A DNA stretch of 64,000 nt from SAR86 cluster bacterium (GTDB lineage: Bacteria > Pseudomonadota > Gammaproteobacteria > Magnimaribacterales > D2472): assembly GCA_023703615.1 (NCBI GenBank), contig CP097971.1, positions 584,315-648,314 of the forward strand. Direction: 5' to 3'. Under the pieces are notes generated by a model. That model was not told the origin of the DNA and did no database searches. It worked only from the letters and a program-made list of their open reading frames with translations. A program made the translations under genes and the position numbers. This document shows positions 50,832 to 61,303 of this stretch, in pieces (position 1 is the stretch's first letter; every line of letters begins with the position of its first letter).

Positions 50832-53072
50832 CTAAACTTTTACTTTTTTTGCAACTTCAACAAAAACAAGCTTACCTTTTTTTATATCTAATTTAATTTG
50901 ACCACCAGATTTTAAATTGCCAAATAGCAATTTATCTACTAATGGTTTTTTTATATTTTTTGATATGAATCGTTCCATTGGTCTAGCACCCATTTCTTTA
51001 TCATAACCATTTTCAGCAATCCAATTGATAATATTCTTTGATACTATAATTTCAACATTTCGTTTATCTAATTGAGCTTGAAGTTTGGTAAGGAACTTAT
51101 CAACTATTGAAAGAATTACGGATTTATCTAAATAATTAAACTGTATAACTTCATCTAACCTATTTCTAAATTCAGGTGAAAACAATTTATTTAAAGAATT
51201 CATTGCATCAGATTCGTTAGATGAAGAATTAAAGCCAATATTTCTTTTTGCTAAAAGTTCAGCGCCAATGTTAGTTGTCATTATTAAAACTACATTTCTA
51301 AAGTCAGACTTTCTGCCATTGTTGTCTGTTAGCACACCAGCATCCATAACTTGAAGTAATATGTTGAATATATCAGGATGTGCTTTTTCAATTTCATCTA
51401 ACAGCAAAACACAATGGGGAGATTTAACCACTGCTTCTGTTAAAAGTCCTCCTTGATCAAAACCAACATATCCTGGTGGAGCTCCAATAAGTCTAGACAC
51501 GGTATGACGTTCCATATACTCACTCATATCAAATCTAACAAGATCAACACCCATAATTTCAGAAAGTTGTTTACTGATTTCAGTTTTACCTACACCTGTT
51601 GGGCCAGTAAATAAAAATGAACCTATAGTTTTATTCTCATCTCTCAAACCTACTCTGGATAGTTTTATTGCATTTGAAAGAGTTTCAACAGCATCATCTT
51701 GTCCAAAAATAACTCTTTTTAAATTATCTTCAAGATTTTTAAGACTCTTTTTATCTGATGCAGAAATGCTTTGTTCAGGAATTTTCGTTATTTTTGATAT
51801 TGTTTTTTCAATATGTGATTGATTTACTTTAATTTTTTTACTATTTTTTCTCTCTATGTTTAACATTGCGCCTGTTTCATCTATAACATCAATTGCCTTG
51901 TCAGGCAAAAATCTATCATTTATATATTTTGCTGAAAGCTCTATAGATGTTTTAATAGCTTCATTTGAGTAATCTACATTATGGTAATCTTCATAGATAT
52001 TCTTAATCCCGTCTAGTATTTCAACACATTCGTCATAGTTGGGTTCAATAACATCAATTTTTTGAAATCTTCTTGAAAGTGCTTGATTTTGATCAAATAT
52101 TCCTCTGTATTCCTGAAAAGTAGTTGATCCTATACACCTTATTTGCCCTTTAGCTAAAGCTGGTTTTAATAAATTTGATACATCTAAAGAGCCACCTGAT
52201 GCTGAACCAGCTCCAATGATAGTATGAATTTCATCTATGAATAAGATAGGCTTATTTTCTGAATCTAAGAAATTAAGCACTTCTTTTAGGCGTTTTTCAA
52301 AATCGCCTCTATATTTGGTACCGGCTATTAGTGCTGCTATATCCAAGCTATAAATAACAGATTCATGAAGAATACTTGGAACTTTATTATTAACTATAAG
52401 CTCTGCTAATCCCTCAGCAATTGCAGTTTTACCTACTCCAGATTCACCAACTAGTAATGGATTATTTTTTGTTCTTCTAGATAAGATTTGGATCAGTCTT
52501 TCTATTTCTTTTGTTCTACCAATAAGAGTATCAATTTTTTTTTCTGCAACTAAATTATTTAAATTAATTAAGTAGTTAGATTCTTTAGTGTTTGAGGACG
52601 TTTCGCTAACTTCTTGATCCTCATCTACCTGAGCTTCATCTTTCTTTTTGGTTGCTCCATGTGAGATATAGGAAACAACTGCAAGACGATTGAGGTTATT
52701 TTTATTTAATAAAAAAACTGAATGTGATTCTTTTTCAGAAAAAATAGCTACAAGAATATTAATAGGTTTTACAACCCCTTTTCCACTTGACTGAATATGA
52801 AATACAGCTCTTTGTAAAACTCTTTGAAAGCCTAAAGTTGGTTGCACAGACTTGCTTTGATCAATCCTAGTGACTATATTTTTCTTAAGGTGTTCTTCAA
52901 TACTATTTTTAAGTGTTTCAATGTGGATATTGTTAGTCTCTAAACAATCTTTTACATCATAGTCATTCAAAATCATTAACAATAAATGTTCTACAGTTAT
53001 ATATTGTATGTTTGCTTCATGAGCCTTGTCGAAAAGACTTGCTATTGATAATTCTAATTCCTTACTAAACAT
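50832..53072 (-). CDS. clpA: ATP-dependent Clp protease ATP-binding subunit ClpA
   Basis: A 746-residue AAA+ unfoldase. The N-terminal Clp repeat domain (1-145) is followed by an acidic linker. The first AAA+ module has Walker A GESGVGKT (near 213) and ILFIDEIHTIIGAG; the second has GPTGVGKTEISKQLS (near 490), VLLLDEIEKAHPDIF and GAPPGYVGFDQGG. The ClpP-binding loop reads NIGFN (IGF in place of IGL). It lacks the long coiled-coil of ClpB and follows clpS, which fixes the ClpA identity. It feeds ClpP with N-degron and ssrA-tagged proteins. The spacing to clpS is 7 nt. Confidence 0.96.
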   Translation of the reverse strand: MFSKELELSIASLFDKAHEANIQYITVEHLLLMILNDYDVKDCLETNNIHIETLKNSIEEHLKKNIVTRIDQSKSVQPTLGFQRVLQRAVFHIQSSGKGVVKPINILVAIFSEKESHSVFLLNKNNLNRLAVVSYISHGATKKKDEAQVDEDQEVSETSSNTKESNYLINLNNLVAEKKIDTLIGRTKEIERLIQILSRRTKNNPLLVGESGVGKTAIAEGLAELIVNNKVPSILHESVIYSLDIAALIAGTKYRGDFEKRLKEVLNFLDSENKPILFIDEIHTIIGAGSASGGSLDVSNLLKPALAKGQIRCIGSTTFQEYRGIFDQNQALSRRFQKIDVIEPNYDECVEILDGIKNIYEDYHNVDYSNEAIKTSIELSAKYINDRFLPDKAIDVIDETGAMLNIERKNSKKIKVNQSHIEKTISKITKIPEQSISASDKKSLKNLEDNLKRVIFGQDDAVETLSNAIKLSRVGLRDENKTIGSFLFTGPTGVGKTEISKQLSEIMGVDLVRFDMSEYMERHTVSRLIGAPPGYVGFDQGGLLTEAVVKSPHCVLLLDEIEKAHPDIFNILLQVMDAGVLTDNNGRKSDFRNVVLIMTTNIGAELLAKRNIGFNSSSNESDAMNSLNKLFSPEFRNRLDEVIQFNYLDKSVILSIVDKFLTKLQAQLDKRNVEIIVSKNIINWIAENGYDKEMGARPMERFISKNIKKPLVDKLLFGNLKSGGQIKLDIKKGKLVFVEVAKKVKV

Positions 53073-53079
53073 AATTTAT

Positions 53080-53418
53080 TTAATCTGATAACGGCTCAAT
53101 CTCACTAAGAAGCGGATGTTCATGATGATTAGCCATACTGTTAACTTCTAAAGATAGCATTTCAGCTATTTCTTTTGAAAATATACCACAAACTCCTTTA
53201 CCTTTGTTATGAACGGCCATCATTATTTGCGTTGCTTTTTCATGAGGATGTCCAAATACTGTTTGAAGAACGAATACTACAAACTCCATAGGCGTATAAT
53301 CATCGTTTAAAAGAACAACTTGATACAAAGGGGGTTCCTTAACTTCAGGTTCTTTTTCTAAAACGACTGCACCAGTATTTGATGATGAATTATCTTTTTG
53401 ATCTGATAATTTAATCAT
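53080..53418 (-). CDS. clpS: ClpS adaptor (N-end rule)
   Basis: A 112-residue protein. The disordered N-terminal about 30 residues are followed by YQVVLLNDDYTPMEFVVFVLQTVF (N-degron pocket Asn-Asp-Asp-Tyr-Thr) and a His/Lys-rich block KATQIMMAVHNKGKGVCG, the ClpA contact. It delivers proteins with N-terminal Phe, Leu, Trp or Tyr to ClpAP. It overlaps the icd stop by one base (TAATG), so icd-clpS-clpA is one transcription unit; cspD, often between them in Pseudomonas-like genomes, is absent. Confidence 0.96.
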   Translation of the reverse strand: MIKLSDQKDNSSSNTGAVVLEKEPEVKEPPLYQVVLLNDDYTPMEFVVFVLQTVFGHPHEKATQIMMAVHNKGKGVCGIFSKEIAEMLSLEVNSMANHHEHPLLSEIEPLSD

Positions 53419-54671
53419 TACATTCTTTTAATCATTTCATCGGCAAAACCTGAACATGTAACGAGGTCTGCATCATTCATCATTCGTTCAAAATCATATG
53501 TAACTTTTTTTGCAGCTATAGTTTTTTCCATTGAGCTAATTATTAAATCAGCAGCTTCTGTCCAACCAAGATGTCTAAGCATCATTTCTGCTGAAAGAAT
53601 TAAGCTTCCAGGATTAACACGATTTTGCCCAGCATATTTAGGGGCAGTTCCATGAGTAGCTTCAAAAACTGCATAATTGTCTGAAAGATTTGCTCCAGGG
53701 GCAATACCAATACCGCCAACACATGCAGCCAATGCGTCTGATATATAGTCTCCATTTAGATTCATTGTTGCTATAACATCATAATCTTTGGGTCTTAAAA
53801 GAATTTGTTGCAAAAAAGCATCACATATAACGTCTTTTACAACTATGTCTTTTCCTGTTGAAGGATTTTTAATAATTTGCCAAGGGCCTCCATCAAGATC
53901 TTCAGCACCATAATCTCTTTTTGCTACTTCATAACCCCAGTCTCTGAAAGCACCTTCAGTGTATTTCATAATATTACCTTTATGGACCAAAGTAACAGAA
54001 GATTTATTGTTATCTATTGCATAATCGATTGCTTTTTTTACCAAGCGATTAGTTCCACCGTATGAAATAGGTTTTACTCCAATTCCAACATTTTCAGGAT
54101 AACGCATTTGATATACACCAAAATCTTTTTCTAAAACTTTAACAATTTTTTTTGATTCAGCCGATTTTGCCTTAAACTCAATACCAATATAAATGTCTTC
54201 AGAATTTTCTCTGAAAATTACCATATCAACATTTTCAGGTTTTTTAACTGGTGAAGGAACGCCATTAAAATATCTAATTGGTCTTAAGCATACGTATAGA
54301 TCCATTATTTGTCTTAAACTAACGTTAAGTGATCTAATACCCCCACCTACTGGTGTTGTTAAAGGACCTTTTATGCTAACAATAAATTCTTTAAGAGCTT
54401 CAATTGTTTCATCTGGTAGCCAAGTATCTTTTGTATAAACTTTTGTTGATTTCTCTCCACAGTATACTTCCATCCATTCAATTTTCTTTTTATTGTCATA
54501 GGCAATTTTTACTGCATTATCTACAACATTTTTCATTGCGGGCGTAATGTCAACACCAATTCCATCTCCTTCTATGAAAGGTATTATCGGATTATCAGGC
54601 ACGACCAATTTTCCATCGCTATATTGGATTTTTTCGCCATTTTTTGGAACTTTTATTTTATTAAATTTCAT
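53418..54671 (-). CDS. icd: NADP-dependent isocitrate dehydrogenase
   Basis: A 417-residue enzyme, length equal to the E. coli protein (416). [17 protein letters not shown] starts the fold and [27 protein letters not shown] contains the isocitrate-binding Ser (about 113) that AceK phosphorylates in enterics. [29 protein letters not shown] and [26 protein letters not shown] provide substrate, metal and NADP contacts. AGGA about 14 nt upstream is the ribosome-binding site. Control at the branch with isocitrate lyase is expected because aceA is nearby; no aceK is in the window. Confidence 0.96.
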   Translation of the reverse strand: MKFNKIKVPKNGEKIQYSDGKLVVPDNPIIPFIEGDGIGVDITPAMKNVVDNAVKIAYDNKKKIEWMEVYCGEKSTKVYTKDTWLPDETIEALKEFIVSIKGPLTTPVGGGIRSLNVSLRQIMDLYVCLRPIRYFNGVPSPVKKPENVDMVIFRENSEDIYIGIEFKAKSAESKKIVKVLEKDFGVYQMRYPENVGIGVKPISYGGTNRLVKKAIDYAIDNNKSSVTLVHKGNIMKYTEGAFRDWGYEVAKRDYGAEDLDGGPWQIIKNPSTGKDIVVKDVICDAFLQQILLRPKDYDVIATMNLNGDYISDALAACVGGIGIAPGANLSDNYAVFEATHGTAPKYAGQNRVNPGSLILSAEMMLRHLGWTEAADLIISSMEKTIAAKKVTYDFERMMNDADLVTCSGFADEMIKRM

Positions 54672-54757
54672 ACTAAAAATATCCTGTTGTTATCTGTATT
54701 TATGATGAAAATCGTTCATAATTATACTCCTAAAAATATAAAGAATGTGTTAACGCA

Positions 54758-54763
54758 TATAAA
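54758..54763 (+). promoter_or_regulatory. candidate -10 box for mnmA
   Basis: TATAAA (54758-54763) lies 9 nt before the mnmA ATG, again with little room for a leader. A weak AAG is the only possible Shine-Dalgarno sequence. Assignment rests on one hexamer in an AT-rich spacer. Confidence 0.25.
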
Positions 54764-54772
54764 AATAAGCTA

Positions 54773-55852
54773 ATGATTGATAAAAAAGTAGTTGTAGGTA
54801 TGTCTGGGGGCGTTGATTCATCTGTAGCTGCTTACATATTAAAGGAGCAAGGCTATGAAGTAGTTGGTTTATTTATGCAGAATTGGCAAAGTGAACCAGG
54901 TGAAGTTTGTACATCAGAAATAGATTTTAAGGACGCAGCAAAAGTTTGTGACATTCTAGATATTAAACTTCATAGGGCAAACTTTTCAGATGAATATTGG
55001 GATAGAGTTTTTAAAGAGTTTATTAGTGAACATGAAAAAGGTAGAACACCCAATCCAGATGTTTTATGTAACAGAGAAATTAAGTTTAAAGCTTTTCTAG
55101 AATATGCATTTAAGATAGGCGCAGATCTTATTGCGACTGGACATTATGCAGATTTAGTTAAAGAAGATAACAGAACATATCTTAAAAGAGCAATAGATGA
55201 AGATAAAGATCAGACTTATTTTTTACATGAAGTTAAGGAGAGTGATTTCGAGAAATGTCTTTTTCCACTTTCAAATTTAAATAAAAGTGAGGTAAGAAAA
55301 ATTGCTGAGAAATTAAATTTACCAATAGCAAACAAAAAAGATTCTGTTGGTATATGTTTTATAGGTGAAAGAAACTTAAAAAATTTTTTAGGCAAATTTA
55401 TGTCATTTACTAAAGGTGAAATACTAGATGAAAAAAATAATCTAATAGGTAAGCATCAAGGTGTACCACTTTATACAATTGGTCAAAGACAAAGACTTAA
55501 TATAGGAGGATTAAAAAATAAAGAAGAGCTTCCATGGTACGTTTATGACAAAGATACAAAGAAAAACATTTTATATGTTTGTCAGGGTTTGAATAATAAG
55601 AAATTAATGCAAGATGGATTGAAAATTAATAATATAAGTTGGATAAATGATAAAGCCATTACATATCCTCTGGAATGTTCTGTTCAAGTAAGACATCAGC
55701 ATAAACCTGTTCAATGCAGATTAAATAAAGAAAAGGATATGTATAAAGTAACTTTTAGTGAGCAAATTCGTGCAATTACTCCAGGACAGTCAGCAGTTTT
55801 TTATAAAGATAATATTTGTTTAGGAGGCGGAATAATAGATGAATCTTTTTAA
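54773..55852 (+). CDS. mnmA: tRNA-specific 2-thiouridylase MnmA
   Basis: A 359-residue protein. GMSGGVDSSVAAYILKEQG (9-27) is the PP-loop, GLFMQNW the conserved strand, NPDVLCNREIKF holds the first catalytic Cys (near 102) and DSVGICFIGERNLKNFL the second (near 197). YTIGQRQRLNIGG and the C-terminal beta-barrel are standard. It thiolates U34 of tRNA Lys/Glu/Gln using sulfur relayed to it. Divergent from icd. The gene order mnmA-purB follows gammaproteobacteria, but hflD, usually between them, is missing. Confidence 0.96.
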   Translation: MIDKKVVVGMSGGVDSSVAAYILKEQGYEVVGLFMQNWQSEPGEVCTSEIDFKDAAKVCDILDIKLHRANFSDEYWDRVFKEFISEHEKGRTPNPDVLCNREIKFKAFLEYAFKIGADLIATGHYADLVKEDNRTYLKRAIDEDKDQTYFLHEVKESDFEKCLFPLSNLNKSEVRKIAEKLNLPIANKKDSVGICFIGERNLKNFLGKFMSFTKGEILDEKNNLIGKHQGVPLYTIGQRQRLNIGGLKNKEELPWYVYDKDTKKNILYVCQGLNNKKLMQDGLKINNISWINDKAITYPLECSVQVRHQHKPVQCRLNKEKDMYKVTFSEQIRAITPGQSAVFYKDNICLGGGIIDESF

Positions 55853-55864
55853 CTCCATTATTTG

Positions 55865-55870
55865 TATAAT
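55865..55870 (+). promoter_or_regulatory. -10 box for purB, near-leaderless
   Basis: A perfect TATAAT (55865-55870) preceded by TG is only 8 nt from the purB ATG, in the 26-nt gap after mnmA. No Shine-Dalgarno sequence is present, so a leaderless transcript is possible. Confidence 0.4.
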
Positions 55871-55878
55871 GTACCAAT

Positions 55879-57234
55879 ATGAAATATAGCCATCAGAATA
55901 TATCACCTTTAGATAGTAGATATGCATCAAAAATTTCTAACATTAGGGATAATTTTAATGAAGGTAATTTAATAAAAGTAAGATTTGAAATTGAGATAGA
56001 TTGGTTAATATTTATTTGTACAAAATACCCTAAGCTTTTTGTATCAATGAATCGAATAAATATAAATAAACTATTAAAATTTAAGAAAAGTTTTAACGAT
56101 CAAAGTATCAAAAGAATAAAAAAAATTGAAAAAACAACTAATCATGATGTAAAAGCTGTTGAGTACTTTATAAGAGATCATTTTCAAAAAGATAAACAAC
56201 TTCAAAAATTTATACATCTTATTCATTTTGGATTAACAAGCGAAGATATTAATTCATTAAGTTATGCTATTTTAATTAGAGATGGTAAAAAAGCTTACAT
56301 AACTGAACTGGTTAAATTAAATAAGTCTATCCAAAAATGTGCATCTAAGTGGTCAAATATATCATTTTTATCTAGAACACATGGACAACCTGCATCTCCA
56401 TCAACCATAGGAAAAGAATTTAAAGTATTTAAAAAAAGACTAGATTTAGAGATACAAATACTTAAAAGTATAAATGAAATGGCTAAGTTTAGTGGTGCAA
56501 CAGGAAACTTCCATACTTTAGAACTTGTAGATAATAAAACAAATTGGATAAATGCGACTAAAAAATTTATTAATCAATACAAAATTAATCAGAATCCATA
56601 TACAACTCAAATTGAGTCACATGATTGGATATCTCAAATAAGTCATTCGTTTGTTCGAATTAATAACATTTTGACAGATCTTTCTCAAGATATGTGGATT
56701 TATATATCTAATGACATATTTTCGCTCAAAATGATTAATGATGAGGTAGGTTCCTCTACTATGCCGCACAAGGTTAATCCAATTGATTTTGAGAATGCTG
56801 AAGGAAATCTGGGTTTGTCAAATGCCTTATTTAATTTTTTTGCAAACAAACTATCTAAATCAAGATTACAAAGAGATCTTTCAGATTCTACTGTTTTAAG
56901 AAATATTGGCTTAGCTTTTGGCTATGCAAGCCTTGCTATATTCTCAACTCAAAAGGGATTATCAAAAATAATACCCAACAAGAAAATAATTACTGAAGAA
57001 TTAGATAACAATTGGGAAGTACTAACTGAAGCTATCCAAACAATCATGAGGCTAGAAGGTATTTCAGATGCATATGAACAGATAAAAAAACTTTCTCGAG
57101 GAGCTTCAATTAATAAAGACGATTATATAAATTTTGTTACCAAACTTAATATTAGTAAAACCTCAAAACAAAAGTTACTAAATCTAACACCACATTCTTA
57201 TGTTGGTTTATCTAGTTATCTTTCTAAAAACTAA
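55879..57234 (+). CDS. purB: adenylosuccinate lyase
   Basis: A 451-residue member of the fumarase/aspartase superfamily. ISPLDSRYASKISNI is the N-terminal block, THGQPASPSTIGKEFKVF the catalytic His region, and GSSTMPHKVNPIDFENAEGN the signature loop with the catalytic Ser. It acts twice in purine synthesis (SAICAR to AICAR, adenylosuccinate to AMP). Length equals the E. coli type. Lys-rich and AT-rich in codon use like its neighbours. No terminator is seen after it. Confidence 0.96.
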   Translation: MKYSHQNISPLDSRYASKISNIRDNFNEGNLIKVRFEIEIDWLIFICTKYPKLFVSMNRININKLLKFKKSFNDQSIKRIKKIEKTTNHDVKAVEYFIRDHFQKDKQLQKFIHLIHFGLTSEDINSLSYAILIRDGKKAYITELVKLNKSIQKCASKWSNISFLSRTHGQPASPSTIGKEFKVFKKRLDLEIQILKSINEMAKFSGATGNFHTLELVDNKTNWINATKKFINQYKINQNPYTTQIESHDWISQISHSFVRINNILTDLSQDMWIYISNDIFSLKMINDEVGSSTMPHKVNPIDFENAEGNLGLSNALFNFFANKLSKSRLQRDLSDSTVLRNIGLAFGYASLAIFSTQKGLSKIIPNKKIITEELDNNWEVLTEAIQTIMRLEGISDAYEQIKKLSRGASINKDDYINFVTKLNISKTSKQKLLNLTPHSYVGLSSYLSKN

Positions 57235-57370
57235 ATCTAACAAAAATAGTAGTAAAACTACATAAAATAAAGCTTATATTCTTTTTTAAAGCGTTATATG
57301 CAATACAATATTGACTTTTGAGTACAAGTATTATTTACTGCACTACATATTTTATTAATAGGGAAATTAT

Positions 57371-58951
57371 ATGTCTAAATTAAATGATCTGTCAGAAGAT
57401 ATAAAAAAAATTGAATCTATGAATTCGGATAAATGGAGTTCCATAAAACCTGAATATGTTGCAAGAATGCGTCTGCAAAATCAATTTAAAACAGGCATTG
57501 ATATTGCCAAATATAATGCATCAATTATGCGAAAAGATATGGAAGAATATGATGCTGACTCATCTAAATATACACAATCATTGGGTTGTTGGCATGGTTT
57601 TATTGGACAACAAAAACTAATTTCTATAAAAAAACATTTTAATGATACAAGTAAAAAATATTTATATTTATCTGGCTGGATGATTGCTGCTCTTAGATCT
57701 GAATTTGGACCATTACCGGACCAATCTATGCATGAAAAAACTTCAGTAGCATCATTAATAAAAGAATTATATACATTTCTTAGACAAGCAGATGCGAGAG
57801 AACTTGGAGGATTATATAGAGATTTAGATGAATCTGAAGGAGATGCTAAAAAAGAAATACAGAACAAAATTGATAACTTTCAAACTCATATTGTCCCTAT
57901 TATTGCAGATATTGATGCTGGTTTTGGAAATGAAGAAGCTACATACCATATGGCAAAACAAATGATTGAAGCTGGAGCATGTGCTATACAAATAGAAAAC
58001 CAAGTATCTGATGAGAAACAATGTGGTCATCAAGATGGAAAAGTTACTGTGCCACATGCAGAATTTCTTGCAAAAATTAATGCTGTTAGATATGCGTTTC
58101 TTGAACTAGGTGTTGATGATGGAATTATTGTAGCCAGAACAGATTCTCTTGGAGCTGGATTAACTGCAAGGATTGCAATTACTAAAGAAAAAGGTGACTT
58201 AGGTGATCAATATAATTCATATTTAGATTTAGAAGAGGTAAATCAAGAAGATATGAATCATGGAGATGTGATGATTAACAAAGATGGTTATTTATTGAGA
58301 CCTAAACGTTTACCTAGTAACTTATATAAGTTTAAAGAGAACACTGGTGAAGATAGATGTGTTTTGGACTCTATAACTAGTTTACAAAACGGTGCGGACT
58401 TAATATGGATTGAAACAGAAAAACCGCATATTGGTCAGATAAGTGGAATGATGTCTAGAATAAGACAAGTTGTTCCAAATGCTAAGTTAGTTTATAACAA
58501 TAGTCCATCATTTAACTGGACACTAAATTTTAGGCAACAGGTTTATGATTCAATGTTTGAGTCTAATGAAGATGTTTCAAGTTATGATAGAGATTCACTA
58601 ATGGATGAAAAATATGATAAAACTGACCTTGCAATTAGAGCTGATGAAAAGATTAAAACATTTCAAGCTGATGCTGCTAGAGAAGCAGGCATATTTCACC
58701 ATCTAATAACGTTACCAACTTATCATACAGCTGCTCTATCTACTGATAATCTTGCAAAAAGATATTTTGGAGAGGATGGTATGTTGGGATATGTTAAAAA
58801 TATTCAAAGAAAAGAAATTCGTCAAGGTATAGCATGTGTTAAACACCAAAACATGGCAGGTTCTGACATGGGTGATGACCATAAAGAGTATTTTGCAGGT
58901 GATGCAGCATTAAAAGCATCAGGTAAAGATAATACTATGAATCAGTTTTAG
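57371..58951 (+). CDS. aceA: isocitrate lyase (long form)
   Basis: A 526-residue enzyme matching the long Pseudomonas-type ICL rather than the 434-residue enteric form. WHGFIGQQKLISIKKHF and VPIIADIDAGFGNEEATYHMAKQMIEAGACAIQIENQ lead to SDEKQCGHQDGKVTVP, where the catalytic Cys is in K-Q-C-G-H (K-K-C-G-H in short forms). RTDSLGAGLTARIA and YNNSPSFNWTLNF are further site motifs. It splits isocitrate into glyoxylate and succinate for growth on acetyl-CoA sources. AGGGA precedes ATG. A TTGACT (57311-57316) upstream lacks a convincing -10. No malate synthase gene is in the window. The 3' end overlaps nqrM convergently by 17 nt. Confidence 0.95.
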   Translation: MSKLNDLSEDIKKIESMNSDKWSSIKPEYVARMRLQNQFKTGIDIAKYNASIMRKDMEEYDADSSKYTQSLGCWHGFIGQQKLISIKKHFNDTSKKYLYLSGWMIAALRSEFGPLPDQSMHEKTSVASLIKELYTFLRQADARELGGLYRDLDESEGDAKKEIQNKIDNFQTHIVPIIADIDAGFGNEEATYHMAKQMIEAGACAIQIENQVSDEKQCGHQDGKVTVPHAEFLAKINAVRYAFLELGVDDGIIVARTDSLGAGLTARIAITKEKGDLGDQYNSYLDLEEVNQEDMNHGDVMINKDGYLLRPKRLPSNLYKFKENTGEDRCVLDSITSLQNGADLIWIETEKPHIGQISGMMSRIRQVVPNAKLVYNNSPSFNWTLNFRQQVYDSMFESNEDVSSYDRDSLMDEKYDKTDLAIRADEKIKTFQADAAREAGIFHHLITLPTYHTAALSTDNLAKRYFGEDGMLGYVKNIQRKEIRQGIACVKHQNMAGSDMGDDHKEYFAGDAALKASGKDNTMNQF

Positions 58952-59117
58952 CACAGCTCTCTAATTCAGTCTTTCCACATATGTTACATTTACCATCATC
59001 TGAATTCATAATACCTCCACACGATCCAGAAATAGGCTTATTCCTTAGTATTAGACCTATAGATAAAGCACCAAAGGATATCAAAATGACGACAAAACTT
59101 ATTAAGAAAGTATTCAT
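58935..59117 (-). CDS. nqrM: NqrM, Na+-NQR maturation protein (DUF539)
   Basis: A 60-residue protein: one N-terminal transmembrane helix (about 4-24), then a Cys-rich tail with C-G-G-I and C-x-x-C (GSCGGIM, GKCNICG and a final Cys). Four of these cysteines are essential in family members for delivering iron to the NqrD/NqrE site. It is last in the nqr-apbE operon, where it normally follows apbE; its start overlaps the apbE stop by 4 nt. Confidence 0.9.
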   Translation of the reverse strand: MNTFLISFVVILISFGALSIGLILRNKPISGSCGGIMNSDDGKCNICGKTELESCAKTDS

Positions 59118-60085
59118 GGAACCAGATCATACCATTTTTTTGTTTTAATAATCGAAATCTCATCATAATCGTTAATTATAAACATTGCTGCAATATTATA
59201 TTTCTCTGCAAAAATAAATGACTCAGGATAAGTCTGTGCATTTAATGCTGTAGCATAGGCATCCGCTTCAGTAGCATTATAGTTATTTATAACAGTCACA
59301 GATAGAACAGAAATATCATTATTATTAGTTGAATTTTGTTTAATAGTGTGTGAAATTTTTTTACCTTCATTTATCAAAAAATTTCTATACTCGCCAGAAG
59401 TTGCTATTGATAGAAAATTAGATGACTCAATTATATAAATATCACTATTTTGAAATTGGTTAGGATCTTGAATAGCTATTTTCCAAGTATTTTTATTATT
59501 CTTACCGTTTACAATTAATTCACCACCAATATCTATCAAGTAATTTTTATGATTTTTACTTAAAAGATATTCATGAATTTTTTGAACTGCGTAGCCTTTA
59601 GCTATAGAGGACAAATCCAGCCAAGTGTTTTTACCAACATTGATACTCTTATCATTATTTATAGACCATTTACCATCAGCTAAATTTGGGTTTGGCATTT
59701 CATCAAAAACTGGAGCAAATCCATTTGAAGCAGATAAATGGCCAAAACCAATTTTATAAGCTTCATTTTGATTTTGAATTTTGTAAGCTATTTTTAATAT
59801 TTCATGAAGATCATCTGAAACAATATTATCTTTTATCAGGCCTCTATTTAAGAAGTTAATTTCAGAATTATATTTATAATTAGATGCCATGATATCGATA
59901 TCACTTAATATTTTTTCGACATCACTTTTATTTATTCTCTTTTCAGCATTTATAGACCAAGTTGTACCGAAAATTGATCCAGAAATGATATATGAATTTG
60001 AAAAATTATATAAAACGGCAAAAGTAATGCATAGAACGCCTGCAAATATAGCTACAAATTTTGAGAATAAATATCTATCCACCAA
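59114..60085 (-). CDS. apbE: FAD:protein FMN transferase ApbE
   Basis: A 323-residue protein with an N-terminal membrane anchor (about 8-26). FGTTWSINA, a [20 protein letters not shown] block, [15 protein letters not shown] and the C-terminal [21 protein letters not shown] with the Mg-binding Asp/Thr are the standard ApbE motifs. It attaches FMN covalently to Thr in the SGAT motifs of NqrB and NqrC, both present here. It overlaps nqrF by 11 nt. Confidence 0.94.
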   Translation of the reverse strand: MVDRYLFSKFVAIFAGVLCITFAVLYNFSNSYIISGSIFGTTWSINAEKRINKSDVEKILSDIDIMASNYKYNSEINFLNRGLIKDNIVSDDLHEILKIAYKIQNQNEAYKIGFGHLSASNGFAPVFDEMPNPNLADGKWSINNDKSINVGKNTWLDLSSIAKGYAVQKIHEYLLSKNHKNYLIDIGGELIVNGKNNKNTWKIAIQDPNQFQNSDIYIIESSNFLSIATSGEYRNFLINEGKKISHTIKQNSTNNNDISVLSVTVINNYNATEADAYATALNAQTYPESFIFAEKYNIAAMFIINDYDEISIIKTKKWYDLVP

Positions 60086-61301
60086 AATCGTCTAAAGCAA
60101 TATTCTCTGGTTCTACACCCATGTCAATCAACATATCAATAACTGCTTTATTCATCATTGGAGGACCACACATGTAATACTCACAATCCTCTGGAGCTTC
60201 ATGTGATTTTAGATAGTTTTCATACAGCACATTATGTATAAAACCAGTCTCACCATCCCAATCATCATCTGGTTGAGGATCTGATAATGCAACATGCCAC
60301 TCAAAGTTATCATATTTATCTGCAAGATCATTAAATTCATTCACATAAAACATCTCTTTGAGACTTCTTGCGCCATACCAAAAAGTAATTTTTCTATCAG
60401 TATTAATTCTTAAAAGTTGATCAAATATATGAGATCTCATAGGAGCCATTCCTGCACCACCTCCAACAAATACCATTTCTGCATCAGTTTCCTTCGCAAA
60501 AAATTCTCCAAATGGTCCAAAGACTTTTACTTTATCTCCTGGTTTTAAGCCAAACGTCCATGATGACATAACGCCTGGAGGTACATCTTGACCAGGTGGC
60601 GGTGATGCAATTCTAATATTAAATTTTATTACACCTTTTTCTTCAGGATAATTTGCCATTGAATATGCTCTAATAACCGGTTCATTACTAACAGATTTAT
60701 TATTCCAAACTTTAAATTTATCCCAATCTTCTCTGTATTCATCTTGAATATCAAAATCTTTGTATTCTAACTCATAAGCAGGTGCTTCTAATTGAACGTA
60801 CCCACCGGCTTTAAAATCAACATTCTCACCTTCAGGTAATTTTAAAATTAACTCTTTTATAAATGTGGCTACATTTTCATTAGAAACAACTTCGCATTTC
60901 CATTCTTTTACACCAAATACTTCTTCTGGTACTTTAATTTTAAGATCATTTTTTACTGGAACCTGACATGATAAACGCCACCCATCATTTTTTTCCTTTG
61001 AATTAAAATGTGATTCTTCTGCTGCCAAAATTGATCCACCGCCTTCTAAAACCTGACATTTGCATTGACTGCATGTACCACCCCCACCGCATGCTGAAGC
61101 CAGGAAGATATTGTTTTCCGATAGTGTTTGTAATAGTTTAGACCCTGCTGGTACAGTAATTGGATTTTCTGAATCTCCATTAATTTCTATAGAAACGTCG
61201 CCCGTAGCAACCAATTTTGATCTAGCTGCAATAATTATTAAAACAAGTAACAACACAATTCCACAAAATAAACCCACGCCAAAAATTAAATCAATACTCA
61301 T
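60075..61301 (-). CDS. nqrF: Na+-translocating NADH:quinone reductase subunit F
   Basis: A 408-residue protein. An N-terminal membrane helix (about 3-24) is followed by a plant-type [2Fe-2S] ferredoxin domain with [13 protein letters not shown] and a later Cys in LSCQVPV. The flavodoxin-reductase domain has [11 protein letters not shown] (FAD), [21 protein letters not shown] and [16 protein letters not shown] (NADH). It is the electron entry point of Na+-NQR: NADH to FAD to 2Fe-2S. Two nt separate it from nqrE. Confidence 0.96.
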   Translation of the reverse strand: MSIDLIFGVGLFCGIVLLLVLIIIAARSKLVATGDVSIEINGDSENPITVPAGSKLLQTLSENNIFLASACGGGGTCSQCKCQVLEGGGSILAAEESHFNSKEKNDGWRLSCQVPVKNDLKIKVPEEVFGVKEWKCEVVSNENVATFIKELILKLPEGENVDFKAGGYVQLEAPAYELEYKDFDIQDEYREDWDKFKVWNNKSVSNEPVIRAYSMANYPEEKGVIKFNIRIASPPPGQDVPPGVMSSWTFGLKPGDKVKVFGPFGEFFAKETDAEMVFVGGGAGMAPMRSHIFDQLLRINTDRKITFWYGARSLKEMFYVNEFNDLADKYDNFEWHVALSDPQPDDDWDGETGFIHNVLYENYLKSHEAPEDCEYYMCGPPMMNKAVIDMLIDMGVEPENIALDDFGG

Positions 61302-61303
61302 AA

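Noticed and set aside
57240-57360. Promoter of aceA at TTGACT 57311
   Set aside because: No convincing -10 hexamer at 15-19 nt; GTAG/CTAC hairpin after purB is too short for a terminator.
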